DNA of 47,028 nt from Bacteroidota bacterium (GTDB lineage Bacteria > Bacteroidota > Bacteroidia > Chitinophagales > Saprospiraceae): assembly GCA_029561355.1 (NCBI GenBank), contig JAKQJD010000077.1:1-47028 (forward strand), read 5' to 3'. A model generated the notes under the pieces. That model had not been told where the DNA came from. It did not search any database and saw only the letters and a program-made list of their open reading frames with translations. How positions within the stretch are numbered: position 1 is the stretch's first letter; the number at the start of each line of letters is the position of its first letter. A program made the position numbers and the translations under genes. This document shows, piece after piece, positions 9,201 to 22,000 of this stretch.

Positions 9201-10037
9201 TCAATGAATTACCATCATGTTCCAGGACTTGGTACGCTGGCCCCGGTCAAATGCGAACTGTATCCGGTAAAGTCCCGGTTGCCAGTTTTGCACATCCAGA
9301 TTCAGGGTATGCAAACCGGTTCCGGCGCCGGCTTTTTGCCGAAACACCTCCCGGCCCTGCGTATCGCAAATGAGTATCTGGCAAAAGCCGTGCGCTTCTG
9401 AAAGCAGCGTCCACTGAATGGTAGCAGACTTGTCGGCCGGCACCGGCGACACTTTTACATCGTCTACTAATTTGCCGGACAATTCATCCGTACCCGTCAC
9501 GGAGGCGCATTCCACCGTGGCATTTTCAAATCCTGAGAAGGCATTTTTACGCGCGCCCAGTACCGCAAAATGTTGCGTTACGTTGTATCCCGCGCTGCGC
9601 ACGGCCTGCACAGCCGGGTCGTCATTGGCAAGCAGGGTAACTGCTCCGGCACAACCGCCCGCCGCGTTTACGAAAGAAAAGAGCGGCACTTCTTCACCGG
9701 CAATCATTTTGATCAGGGAAGTGGGTCCGTTGACCAGCGAAATGCACACGAACGAATGTTCGGGGTCGCCGTCGGGGTGTTCCACATAGGCATTGTCGGC
9801 CCAAACCAGACCATCCACCAGCGAAGTAATGCCCGGCGTGAATTCACTGCCGGCATCGATGCGCAATACGATCTGTGCCGAACTCACCATGTTTTTGGGC
9901 ATCTCCCAGGTGGTTTCCGGCACTATGCTCAACGTATAAACATGGGTGGTTTCCTCGTAGCCCAGGTTAAACTTAACCTGAGCATACGTCGCATTGGAAA
10001 GCAGCAGAAAAAGGAAAGCCGCTGTGATATTTTTCAT
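9201..10037 (-). CDS. Small secreted protein with A domain and type A T9SS sorting domain
   Basis: This is a 278-residue protein. Residues 1-20 form a signal peptide (MKNITAAFLF..., cleavage after TYAQ). Residues ~21-161 are a single copy of the A domain that occurs three times in the downstream SprB adhesin. Shared features are a YTLS/YTVS strand near the start, an SAQIV/SSQVT segment, and a C-terminal fingerprint at 118-161: PLFSF, a GC pair, a DP motif and a closing F-VLG. Residues ~196-278 are a type A T9SS C-terminal sorting domain (VSPVPADKSATIQW start, GLYRIQF strand), so the protein should be exported by Sec and then by T9SS. It lies 51 bp downstream of the 4433-residue gene and 110 bp upstream of the SprB gene. 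The fold of A is unknown to me; a cohesin-like beta-sandwich is a guess. It could bind or organise the giant proteins on the surface, but nothing in the sequence proves that. Confidence 0.9.
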   Translation of the reverse strand: MKNITAAFLFLLLSNATYAQVKFNLGYEETTHVYTLSIVPETTWEMPKNMVSSAQIVLRIDAGSEFTPGITSLVDGLVWADNAYVEHPDGDPEHSFVCISLVNGPTSLIKMIAGEEVPLFSFVNAAGGCAGAVTLLANDDPAVQAVRSAGYNVTQHFAVLGARKNAFSGFENATVECASVTGTDELSGKLVDDVKVSPVPADKSATIQWTLLSEAHGFCQILICDTQGREVFRQKAGAGTGLHTLNLDVQNWQPGLYRIQFAFDRGQRTKSWNMMVIH

Positions 10038-10088
10038 AAAAGTTTAATTTTTTCAGTGATGAAAACCGTTTCATGAACCCGTCCCGGA

Positions 10089-13000
10089 TCAGGGTATCTG
10101 TTCGAAAATGACGAAATTGGGCAGGAACAGACTGTTATCCGGGAAATCGCCGATATTAAAGAAGGGCAGATCTGCATCCGAATCACCACCCTGATAGATG
10201 ATCAGGCCATCCATATTTCCGTCCGAACGATCATAGGCATTCACGACGTAGTTTGGAATAACCATTACGTTGCCCGGGTCCAGCAACACTTTGAAATAAG
10301 GCTCGTCACTGTCCGAATTACTGCCCTGATAGCGTAGTTGATTGCCGGTCGCACCTGCATTGCTCATGTTGCCTTCCCAAAGCGCCCGTTTGCCATTCGA
10401 CAGTGTTTTTTGCGCATATGCGCTTCCTGTCGATCCCGGTAACTGGTAATTATTCGTGGAGGCACTGGTGAAATTGACCGATATCGCCACGCTTCCACTC
10501 AGGGTGATCGGAGCCGCTGTCATCACGCCCAGGTGATTGCGGTGCTTCACAGCCACGTAGTAACTACCTGCCGTCGCACCTACAAAAACTACCGGGGAAA
10601 CACCGTCTGAGGACTCGACCACATCGCCGTCGCGCTGCACCAGTGCCGCTTTGCGGGCCAGCACTGCACCCGGACTTACCGGACTGCGCAGTTCGAGCAT
10701 TACCCAGTCGACGATAGCATTGGCGCCGGTCGTACCAAGCACTCCCCCGCCGATCGTTTCCGTACCGGTATAATTGAAATCGGCATATTGAGAACCGCCG
10801 TAAGGCTGCGCGTTCGGAATCAGGCCTCCCACCCGAAGGTTATCCGCCATCAGATCGAGGCTTTCATCGTATGGGCCGCCAAGCAAGACTTTCACGGCAG
10901 CCAGCGAGTTGCAGGCCGTTACGGCCACAACTGCGGTTGGTGCGGAAGCACATCCCGTACTGCTGCTGGTGAATGTAAACGTCACCGTTCCTGCTCCTAC
11001 TGCCGTGACCACGCCGCCGTTCGTCACAGTGGCAACAGCCGGATTGCTGCTTGCCCAGGTGCCGCCGGTGGTTGGTGAAAGCGTCGTGGAGCCTCCTATA
11101 CAAATGTTGTTGGAACCGGTAATGGCTACTGCCGGCAAACCGTTCACCGCCACAGATGCTGTCGGCGCAGACGTACAGCCGGTTGCAGTGCTGGTGAAAC
11201 TGAACGTCACCGTTCCCGCTGCGATACCGAGTACTACCCCGCCGTTGGTGACCGAAGCGACCGCAGGATTACTGCTGGCCCAGGTGCCGCCGGTGGTCGG
11301 CGATAAAGTGGTCGTCGACCCGATACAGATATTGTTTACCCCGGTAATACTGACGATCGGAGATGCATTTACCGTAATAGCGGAAGTCGGGACAGACGGA
11401 CAGCCCGTAAGCGAATTCGTGAAGATGAACGTGACCGATCCCGCCGAAACGCCTGTGACGACGCCTGCATTCGTTACCGTAGCCACCGCAGGGTTGCTGC
11501 TGGACCAGGTACCGCCCGAAGTCGGTGTCAACGTACTGGTACTGCCCACACAAATATTGCTGGCGCCGGTGACGCTCGCTACCGGCAAGGCATTCACCGT
11601 GACAGGTGAAGTGGCTACGGATACGCAGCCTGTCGTCGTGTTGGTAAAGGTAAACGTAGCGGTGCCAGGCGAAACCGCCGTAACAAGACCTCCGTTGGTC
11701 ACCGTTGCGACCGCAGGATTACTGCTCGTCCAGGTGCCCCCGGTAGTCGGCGTCAGTGCCGTAGTAGATCCCACACAAACACTGGCAGAACCGGTGATGC
11801 TTACCACTGGTATGGCATTGACGGTCACTGCGGAAGTTGCCGCCGAAACGCATCCGGTCGTACTGCTGGTAAAGGTGAACGTGGCTGTTCCCGCAGATAC
11901 GCCTGTGACTACGCCGCCACTGGTGACGCTGGCCACACCCGGATTGCTGCTCACCCAGGTACCACCCGAAGTGGGCGACAAGGTCGTTGTAGCACCTACA
12001 CATATATTGCTGACACCCGTAATGCTCACGACCGGCAATGCATTGATCGTGACCGGCAACGTAACTGCGGAACAACCGCTGACGCCGTGTACGAATGTAA
12101 ACGTGACCGTACCGGCGGAAATACCCGTGACCACACCGGCATTGGTAATTGTTGCGATGGCAGGGTTGCTGCTGGACCACATACCGCCTGTTACCGGTGA
12201 AACGGAAGACGTACCGCCCACACAAATATTACTGCCGCCTGTGATGCTCACCACGGGCAAGGCATTGACTGTAACCGGCGGGGTAGGTGCCGAAATACAG
12301 CCACTCAAAGTATTGGTAAACGTGAACGTTGCCGAACCGGCGGATACGCCCGTTACAACGCCGCCGCTGGTGACCGTGGCTACAGCAGGATTGCTGCTCG
12401 TCCAGGTGCCGCCCATGGTGGGCGACAACGTCGTGGTAGCGCCGACACATATCGTGCTCGTTCCTGTGATGCTGCCCGCAGGCGTGGTGTTCACGGTAAT
12501 GGCAGGCGTTGGCGCCGAAGCGCAACCCGTACTCGTATTGGTAAATGTAAAGGTGGCTGTACCCGCTGTAACGGCTGTTACAACACCGGCATTCGTCACC
12601 GTAGCCACGGCAGGATTGCTGCTCACCCAGGTGCCGCCGCTGGAAGGCGACAAACCGGTCATGCCGCCGATACAAAGGTTCGTCGCGCCGATGATGCTGA
12701 CGATCGGCGTCGCTTCTACCGTCACCGGCGCCGTAGCCGCCGAAACGCAGCCTGTAGCCGAATTGGTAAAGATAAACGTAGCGGTACCGGCTGAAATGCC
12801 CGTTACCACGCCGACATTGCTCACAGTGGCAACCGCAGGATTCGTACTCACCCAGGTGCCACCGGCAACCGGCGAAAGAGTCGTGGTGAACCCGATACAG
12901 ATATTGCTCACACCGGTGATGCTCACGGTCGGCGTAGGATTCACCGTAACAGCGGCAGTCGGTGCCGAAACACAACCCGTGGTCGTATTAGTAAACGTAA

Positions 13001-16000
13001 ACGTGGCCATACCAGCCGAAACCCCAGTGACAACACCCGCATCGGTGACAGTGGCTACGGCAGGATTACTGCTCAGCCAGGTGCCGCCGCTGCTTGGCGA
13101 CAGACCGGTGGTAGCGCCTACACAAATATTGTTCGGACCGCTGATACTAACTGTCGGCAACGCATTTACCGTAATAGCAGCCGTAGGCGCCGAAACGCAA
13201 CCGGTACTTGTATTGGTAAAGGTGAAACTGGCTGTTCCGGCGGAAACACCCGTTACGACGCCCGCATTCGTTACCGTGGCAACGGAAGGATCGCTGCTCA
13301 CCCAGGTGCCGCCGCTCGTTGGCGACAAAGCGGAAGTGCCGCTCACACAGATGCTGGAGGAGCCGGTTATGCTGACGGCGACAGGTGCATTTACCGTAAT
13401 GGCAGCCGTAGGAGCCGACTGACAGCCCGTCGTCGTATTGGTAAAGATAAAGGTGGCAGTACCTGCCGACACGCCCGTTACCAGACCGGCATTCGTAACG
13501 GTAGCCACGGCAGGGTTGGTGCTCATCCAAATGCCATTGGTCGGGGACAGTGTCGTGGTAAACCCGATGCAAACGCTGGTCGGTCCGGTGATACTTACCG
13601 GCGTCGGTCCATTTACTATAATGGCGGGTGTAGGTGCGGAAGAGCAACCGGTTGCCGTACTGGTAAAGGTAAATGTTGCACTTCCAGCAGAAACGCCGGT
13701 AATAACACCCGCATTATCGATAGAAGCCACAGCAGGGTTGCTGCTCGTCCAGGTGCCGCCCGTGGTTGGGGAAACACCCGACATGGTACCGATACAGATA
13801 CTGGTTAAACCTGTGATATTGACCGACGGAATAGCATTTACGGTAACAGTCGCCGTAGGCGCGGAAACACAACCGGTCACTGAATTGGTAAAGGTAAACG
13901 ATACCGTACCGGCTGAAATACCCGTCACAAGGCCCGCATTGGTCACGGTCGCTATGGCAGGATCGCTGCTCACCCAGGTGCCGCCTGTGGTGGGCGACAA
14001 GGTGGTTGTGAACCCTACACAAATACTGCTTAAGCCCGTAATACTGACAACGGGTAATGGATTTACCGTAACAGCACTGGTAGGCAGCGAAACACAACCC
14101 GTGGAGGTTAGTGTGAAGGTGAAGGTGACAGAACCGGCTGACACGCCCGTCACAATGCCTCCGTTCGTTACCGTGGCGATGGCAGGGTTGCTGCTGGACC
14201 ACGAACCACCCGTTGTCGGCGAAAGCGTCGTAGTAGAACCCGCACAAATAGTACTCGTTCCGGTAATATTTACCACTGGCAGTGCCAGTATGGTAACGCC
14301 CGCCGTAGTCGAAGCGCAATTCGGAGCAACAGCGCTGGTGAAAGTAAATGTAACCGAACCCGCCGATACGCCCGTTACCAGGCCCGAGTTCGTTACGGTA
14401 GCCACCGCAGGGTCGCTGCTCGTCCAGGTGCCGCCGGAAGTGGGCGACAAGTTGGTCGTGGTGCCTACACAAATCGTATTGGATCCTGTGATACTTACTA
14501 CCGGCAAGGCCGTGACGGAAACCGTTAGCCCCGGAGAGACGCAGCCGGTTGTGCCGTCGGTGAACGTAAGAACGGTGGTCCCTGTAGTCAGACCGGTAAC
14601 GATGCCCGCATTGGTGACGGAAGCAACCGAAGGATTGCTGCTCGCCCAGGTACCGCCCGAAGTCGGCGACAAAGCAGTGGTAAAGCCTGCGCAAATGCTG
14701 TTGGCGCCGGTGATGCTCACTACGGGTAAAGGATCGATGGAAACAGGCGGCGTGGGAAGCGAAGCGCAACCGGTAGCCGTACTCGTAAAGGTAAATGTTA
14801 CGGAACCCGCTGATACGGCCGTTACCAACCCTGCATTGTCCACCGTAGCGCGTGCAGGATTATTGCTGACCCAGGTGCCTCCCGAAGTGGGCGACAGGTT
14901 CGTGGTTTCACCTACACAAATAACATTATCTCCGGTAATACCGACCACCGGAAGTGGATCGACGGTAACGGAAACCGTGCTGGCACTGCAATTCGGCAAC
15001 GCATTTTTAGTGAATGTAAAATATACAGTCCCTCCTGACAATGCCGTGACCACGCCACTATTGGTAACGGTGGCAATGGTGTTGTTGCTGCTGGCCCAGG
15101 TGCCGCCCGAGGTGGGCGTCAAATTGGTGGTGGCGCCTACACAAATCGTAGTGGCGCCCGTAACGTTCACCACCGGCAAGGCATTGATCGTAACGATGGA
15201 AGTAGCGAGCGATACGCAACCTGTCGTCGAATTCGTAAAGGTAAAGGTGGCTGTTCCGACTGCTACACCCGTTACCACACCATCGTTCGCTACGGTGGCG
15301 ATGGCAGGGTCGCTGCTGGCCCAGGTACCGCCCGAAGTGGGCGATAAAGTAGTGGTAGACCCGATGCAAATATTGTTGGAGCCCGTGATATTGACAACGG
15401 GTAATGGATTTACGGTAACCGGTGAAGTTGCCGCAGAAACACATCCCGTGCTGCTACTGGTAAAATTGAAGACGACTGCGCCTCCGGCTACGCCCGTAAC
15501 GATACCGGCATTGGTAACCGTGGCTACCAGCGGATCGCTACTTACCCAGGTACCGCCACTATTCGGTGTTACGCCGCTCACTTCGCCCACACATATAACA
15601 CCGGCGCCGGTGAGATTAACGGTTGGGGGGCTGACAACGGTGATCGTCGAGGCCGCGGAATTGGTACATCCGTTCGCGTCCGTCACCGTTACCGTATAGG
15701 TACTGGTGAGAAGAGGATTCACATTTCTGACTGCCGCCGTGCTCAGGTTATCCCAGGCATACGTACCGCCGCCACCGGCGGTCAATACAGCCTGGTCGTT
15801 GCTCAACACTTTGTTATCGTCTACGGTACAGGAATTGTCGGTCTCCGTGATCGACGCCGTCGGAGCCGTAACCACGGTGAGCGTTGTGGTGGCCGTGCCG
15901 GTACAGCCATTGGAGGCCGTAACGGTAACCGAGTACGTAGAAGTAATGGTGGGCACTACGGTACGTGTCGGCGTGGTAGCAGCATTATTCCACAAATACG

Positions 16001-19000
16001 AAGCGCCGCTAGTAGGGGTCAGCAGAACGGTTGCACCGCTCAATACTTTTCCATCGTCCATTGTACAGGAACTTTCGGTCACTGCTATGGAAATAGTGGG
16101 TGCGGCCGAGCCCGTAGCAACGGCATCGTTTTTCATTACGAACGTAATGTATTTCGTTTTTCCGGCGCCTACCTGATAAGACGCTTCCCAATTCAGGGTG
16201 AGCGGGTTCAGGGTCATCGCTATTTCCTGTTGCTGTGCGCTGACGCCGAAATCGGGGTTTTCATTGATGACCATCCAGACGCTGTATCCGGTTGTTACGG
16301 CCGGTAGTTTGGTCATTTCCGAACTGGTAGCATCGGGTATGGCAAACAGAAGCGTCGGCGTGGTATAAGTGCCTTTCACCTTCCATTGACGTGCGATCCG
16401 TTTGGGTTGTTCGCAGGTAGTTTCATAAAGAATAGGCGTGTTCGGGTTGGCGCCGCCGCCGGTTACCCATGTTCCGGCATCACTGTTGTCGTCGCCGGCA
16501 AGCACATACGAACGGTCCTGTATAAACGAGGCGGTGTTGCCGCTGTTTTCTGCCGCGAAGGCCGTGTTAATGCTCATTTTCAGCATGCTGCCGGTCAAAG
16601 CGCTCGTACTTTGTTTCTGGTAGAAGCACCCCGTCGTATCCGTACCCACGCCGAAAACTCGGTTGGAATAGGTGCTTACGTCGTACAGCGTCGTCGTGGC
16701 AGCATTGGTGCCGTCGTAGTCCGCGTTAAAATAGTTGTGGGTCAATGTCTGCCCGTATTTGATCGCCAGGTAACTTTCCAGAATGAGCCTTTCTTCCGGA
16801 TCGAGGACGCGGTTGAAGGTAAAAGACTCTGCAATGCTGCCATTGTTGAAAACTGCGTTGCTACCGTTTTGGCCAAATCCGAGGGTATAGGAACCCGCAG
16901 CACGCGCAGCGATAGAACCGGAGGCAATACCGGCAGTGCCGTTTGAGTAGCCTGTCACATTGGTGGTGGATCCGATCATCGAAAATACGTTTGGCGTATT
17001 TGCAACGCCCGTTCCGTACGTGGAAGTGGTTCCGTTGAACATGGCGCTTGCTCCCAGGCCGCTGGAATTACCGACAGCACTGCTGATCGCAAACAGATTG
17101 GCATTGCCGGTGCCCACAGCGAACATGCTGCCTGCATTCGGTTCGATCACGTCCGTATTCGTCAGGCCGCTTTTGAAGAACGAGGCATTTCCGGAAAGGG
17201 TAACGCTGCGGTTGTAGTTGAAACTGGTGGCACTGCCGGCAACGACCGTGGCCGTACCGGATGCATTCCGGTTCAGCGGATAAACACCGAATGCCAGATC
17301 GCTGAAAGCATTGGCCGTGTTGGCAGGGATAGCGCCTACGGTCATATCGGTGGCGTGGTGCCAGCTGGTGAGGCCTTCACTGATGCCCACCGGCGCGATA
17401 CAAACTTTTTCGGAACCGAAGGTAAAGTAGTCGCCATCTGCAAAATTGTAGGTGGTGTACCAGATCTTGTTCGTCGGGTCGAAGGTCATTTGCTGAACGG
17501 TAACGCCGCTGAGGGCGCTGAATTTACCCGCAGTCGAGTTATTGGCCACCAGCAGGTAAATGCTGTTGGTGGTAGCAGGCAGTTTGGTAGCCTGTGCCGA
17601 AGTATTATCCGGAACTTCGAGGTATACGGTGCCTACCGTACCCGTTTCCTTCACGCGCCAAACGCGGTTGAGGCGAACGTTTCCGCCGTTGATGGGCACG
17701 CCGGAGCCAGTCCAGGTAAGGCCTTTATTGTTGTCGCCGAATAAAAGCCAGCTGTTGTCGGCTGTAAAGGTGCTGACGTTGGCATCGTTGGTAGCGGCAA
17801 TCACAGATCCGTTACTCACAGTCACCAGCGAGCCGGCATCCTGGTTTTTACTTTGTTTCTGGATCAGGTCGCTGCAATCGTCGCGACCGATACCGGTGAC
17901 GCGGTTTTTGTACGTGGCGTAGGTGGTGGCATTAAAAATAACCGTGCCGTTGGCTGATACGTAGTTCGTCGGCGTGGTCTGGTCGAGGGAAAGGCCCCAT
18001 TTTACGGCCAGGTAACTGTGTACTTTCTGGCGGTCGGCGGCGTTCAGTTCCGTTTCAAAGGCAATGATCTCGCCGATGCGTCCGCTCCAGTATTCGGCGG
18101 TGCTCGGCGCATTACCGATGGTACTGCCGGTTCCATTTACTTTGTTCAGGCCGCCTACCGTCGAGGTAGCCACCGTCAGGCCGTTCAAAATATTGTTGCG
18201 TTCAAACGTAGTGCCGTTCCTGGTGAAGGTTTCCAGGTAGGTAGTCCCTACGGAAAGAGCAGGCGCTAGCGTCAGGTCGTTACACCAGTTGATGTTGGCC
18301 ATGTAGCCGGCGGGAGAGTTGGCAAAACCGACCGTACTGTTGCAAGCTGCATTGCCGTCGCTCAGGATATAACGGTGCGGTGCTCCGTTCATATTTGAAT
18401 TCACTACCCCGAACGTCGTGTAGTGGATGCTACCTGTACCAAAAATAGAATTGGTCGTTTTCAGTTGGTTGCTGGTTCCGTTGAAAGAAAGCGATGGGTT
18501 GAAGTTGATCAGGTTGGTGGTACCGTTGTAAGTCGGCTGGCTGGCTACGGTGGCCTGTTTGGCGTCGTTTCCACCCGGACCCTGATCGCTCCATTCGCTC
18601 ACGGTGCTACCGTTGAGGGTGATACCGTCGTCGGCACGAACCCACAGTTTCAGGTTCGTTGTCAGGTTGGCGGGGCCTTGTGATTTCTGACCGATCACGG
18701 TGAAATACTGTGTGCCGCTGAAATCCACATTGTCAAAGGTCACCACGCCGCCGCTCAGGCTGGTAGCGGGCACCAGTTTGGTAATAACACCCGTGAAAGT
18801 AGCAGAACTATGAATAGCCAGGTAGAGTTCGCCCGCTGTTTTGGCCAGTGTGATACCGCGCAGGTTTATTTTTACCTGTGTGGCGCCGACGGTGCCGGTT
18901 TCTACGGTTTTAAACGTTTTGCCCAGCCGGCGGAATATGCCGCAGGCGCTGGGATTGAGGCTGATGGTGCCGTCGCCGGTCACTGTGGTCGTGGCCGTTC

Positions 19001-22000
19001 CTGCCACGTTGTCGTCGCCCCAGAGGAGGAAACTTTTGTCAGCGCCGAATGTACCGGCGTTCGTCGTATTCGTGGCGGCGATGGTGCCCAGGCCGATCGT
19101 CGCATAGGCAGAAGTAGTGTCCTGGTTGCGGCTTTGGCGCTGGAGCAGGTCGCTGCAGTCGTCGCGTCCGATACCGGTAATCCGGTTTTTGTAGGTCGCA
19201 TTGGCAGTGGCATCCCAGATCACTGTTCCATCTGCGCCGAGGTAATCGATGGGCGCGGTCTGATCGATGGAAACGCCCCATTTCACAGACAGATAACTGT
19301 TTACTTTTTGCCTTTCCGTGGGAGTCAGTGCGGCGGAGTAAAAAATGATTTCACCGACGTATCCGTTGTGGAATTCCGAGTTGAGGCTGTTGCTGCCTAG
19401 AGACAGGGACCCGTTGTTGCCTGTATAGGTTAAAGTGCCCAAGCCGGTGCCGAATGACTTGCCGTTGTTGTAAACAATCTGCTTGAAGCCCGGCGTGTTC
19501 GTTCCGCTGTTGTCTTTTACGCCGGTAGTTATATTGAATGCTTTATTGGTAAAGAAAGAATTGGCAATATCCAGCCTGTCGGTATAAGGGCCATCCCAGA
19601 TCGTACGGTTGGCAAAAGGAGCGTAAATATTGATATCATTGGATCCGGGTCCGCCTATCTGCCGGAACAACCGCTGACCTGCGGCGGCATTTTCGCTATT
19701 ATTTACGCTGAATAGCGTCGCTCCCGTATAAACGGTGGCATTCGTCAGTGCGCCCGTCGCTTTTACCAGAATGTCATTCACACCGTCGAAACGAACGCTC
19801 GGGTTGAAGTTGACCAGGTTAGCGGTCGAATAGTACGTCGGCTGGTTGGCAGCCGTTGCCTGAATGAGGTCATTGCCTCCCGGGCCCTGATCCGCCCAGA
19901 TATCGACCGAGCCGCCGTTTGCAGCAGCGATACCGTCTTCGGCTTTCATCCAGAGTTTCAGGTTGTTCGTGATGTTGGCAGGGCCGTACACACGTTTGCC
20001 GATGACAGTGAAGAATTGTCCGTCGGTAAAATCCACGTTGTCGAATATCAGTACACCCGTCACATTATCGTAGGAAGTAGCTGCCACCAGTTTGGTAATA
20101 GTACCTGTGAAAGTGCTGGTGCTGTTGATGGCCAGGTAGTAATCGGCGGCGGTTTTGCCGAGTTTCACACCGATCATATTGAATTGAACCTGTACGTTTC
20201 CGACGGTGCCGGTTTCCTGTACTTTGAAGGTTTTGGAAAGCCGTGCGTACTGCGCGCAGGTACCGCCGACGAGTGTAATGGTACCATCGCCGGTGATAAC
20301 CGTGGAAGAGGTTCCGGATTTTCCGTCGTCGCCCCACACCAGGAAACTTTTATCTGCTGTAAAATTGTTCGGATTGGCCGGATTGGAAGCAGCCACCGTA
20401 CCGAGGCCCATGGTAGCGTAGCCGGGATGCAGCAGGTCCACGTTGCGGCTTTGGCGTTGTTGCAGACTGTCGCAGTCGTCGCGGCCGATACCGGTAATGC
20501 GGAAATAATAAGTAGAATTGGCCGTCCAGATCACCGTGCCGTCGCCGAGGATATAGTTGTTCCCCGCGCCGGCTACTTTTGTAATCGTGGTGTCGAAAGT
20601 AGTACCGTATTTAATAGACAGATAGGTATTTACCTTCTGGCGTTCGGTGGCGGTCAGCACCCGGTTGTAGACGATGAGATCGCCGACCACGCCGTTCAAC
20701 GGATCGTAGGTGCCGGTGTAGGATCCGCCTACCCGGGCAATGCCGTCCGTACTGTAACTGGTGGCATTGGTAAATGTGCCGTCCGTTTTGGCATTGTTGT
20801 AAAAATTGTAAATACCGCCTGCGGTGGTACGTTCCACCATAAGCATATTGGGAACGTTTACGGTATTGACGGTAGTACCTGCGCCCAGGTCGGCCACATT
20901 GTGGTAATGCACCACTTGCCTGCCATCCGTGCGGAGGAAATACATAAATCCGTAAGCGGCGCCCCCCAGTATCGCCGGGTTAGTGGCAAATGTAGTGGGC
21001 CGTATCATGGACGCGACGGTAAACAGTTTGGTATCCGTGAGGCCGAGCCTGTCCGGAAAGTCCAGGTGATCATCGGAGCCGTCGAACTGCACCACCGGGT
21101 TGAAGTTCATCAATTGTGTAGTGTTGCGGTAGATCGGTTGTTGGGTGGCCGTGAATTTTTTTGCTTTTTTGCTGTTACCGGAATAATCTGTCCACTGATT
21201 CACAGCGGCGCCGTCGGCATATCCGGTAAGTTTGTCTGCCCGTATCCACATGGCAATACCCGAATTGACGCAGCCCGGACCTTGCGGATCCAGGGCCAGG
21301 GAATTACTGAACTCGGAAGTGCCGTTGCAACTGGCGCCCGAACGCGTATAAGTCATGGTGAGACTCGCCGATTTCGGGTTGGCTGCCGGCCCTGTGTTGG
21401 ATGTAAACGTGGTGGTGTGGTTGCCTACGGCCAGGCCGCTGACGGTATGTACGTAATACTCCCCTTCCACACCGGCAATGGGACTGTTCGTGAAAAATTC
21501 TGCCTTGAACGTGCCCGGTCCGGCGCCGGCCGGTATGGTGAAATTTACCTGGTACTGCCCCCCGCCTAAAGGCGTAACGGCAGTAATGGACGGCGCCAGC
21601 GCGCCTTCCATATTACAGTTCCCGTTTCCGGTATGGTCGATACCCAGCCCTGCATTGTTGTAAATGCTGTTTTGAGTGATGGTGACATTGTCCTGGTGCT
21701 GCACTTCGATACCCGCGCCGTTGGTCACCGTACGGCCGTTGCCACTGATCACACATCCGGTAATGGTAATATCGGTGGGTACATTGGCATTAAAAACCCA
21801 GATGCCGGCAGTTCCGGAGTTCGTGATCGTATCTCCCGTCATATCTACGTCGTCATTGGTGCCGCCGAAACAGGACGGATACAGGATGCCGTAACGGGTG
21901 GAATTATCGATCTTGATATTGACAAGGTCGACGTTGGTGCGGGCGTAATTACAGTTGTAAAATTCTATACCATCATAACAGTTGGTGAGTTTGCCTCCGG

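Noticed and set aside
1..15630. A CRISPR array or diversity-generating retroelement behind the regular repeats
   Set aside because: The repeats are coding, in frame and without spacers. No Cas, reverse transcriptase or template/variable repeat pair is visible.
10909..15699. Two very long plus-strand frames (837 and 753 residues) antisense to the BIG2 array
   Set aside because: They are the mirror of a 75-codon repeat: a stop missing in one unit is missing in most. Their Val/Pro/Thr-rich text has no domain and repeats with the same period.
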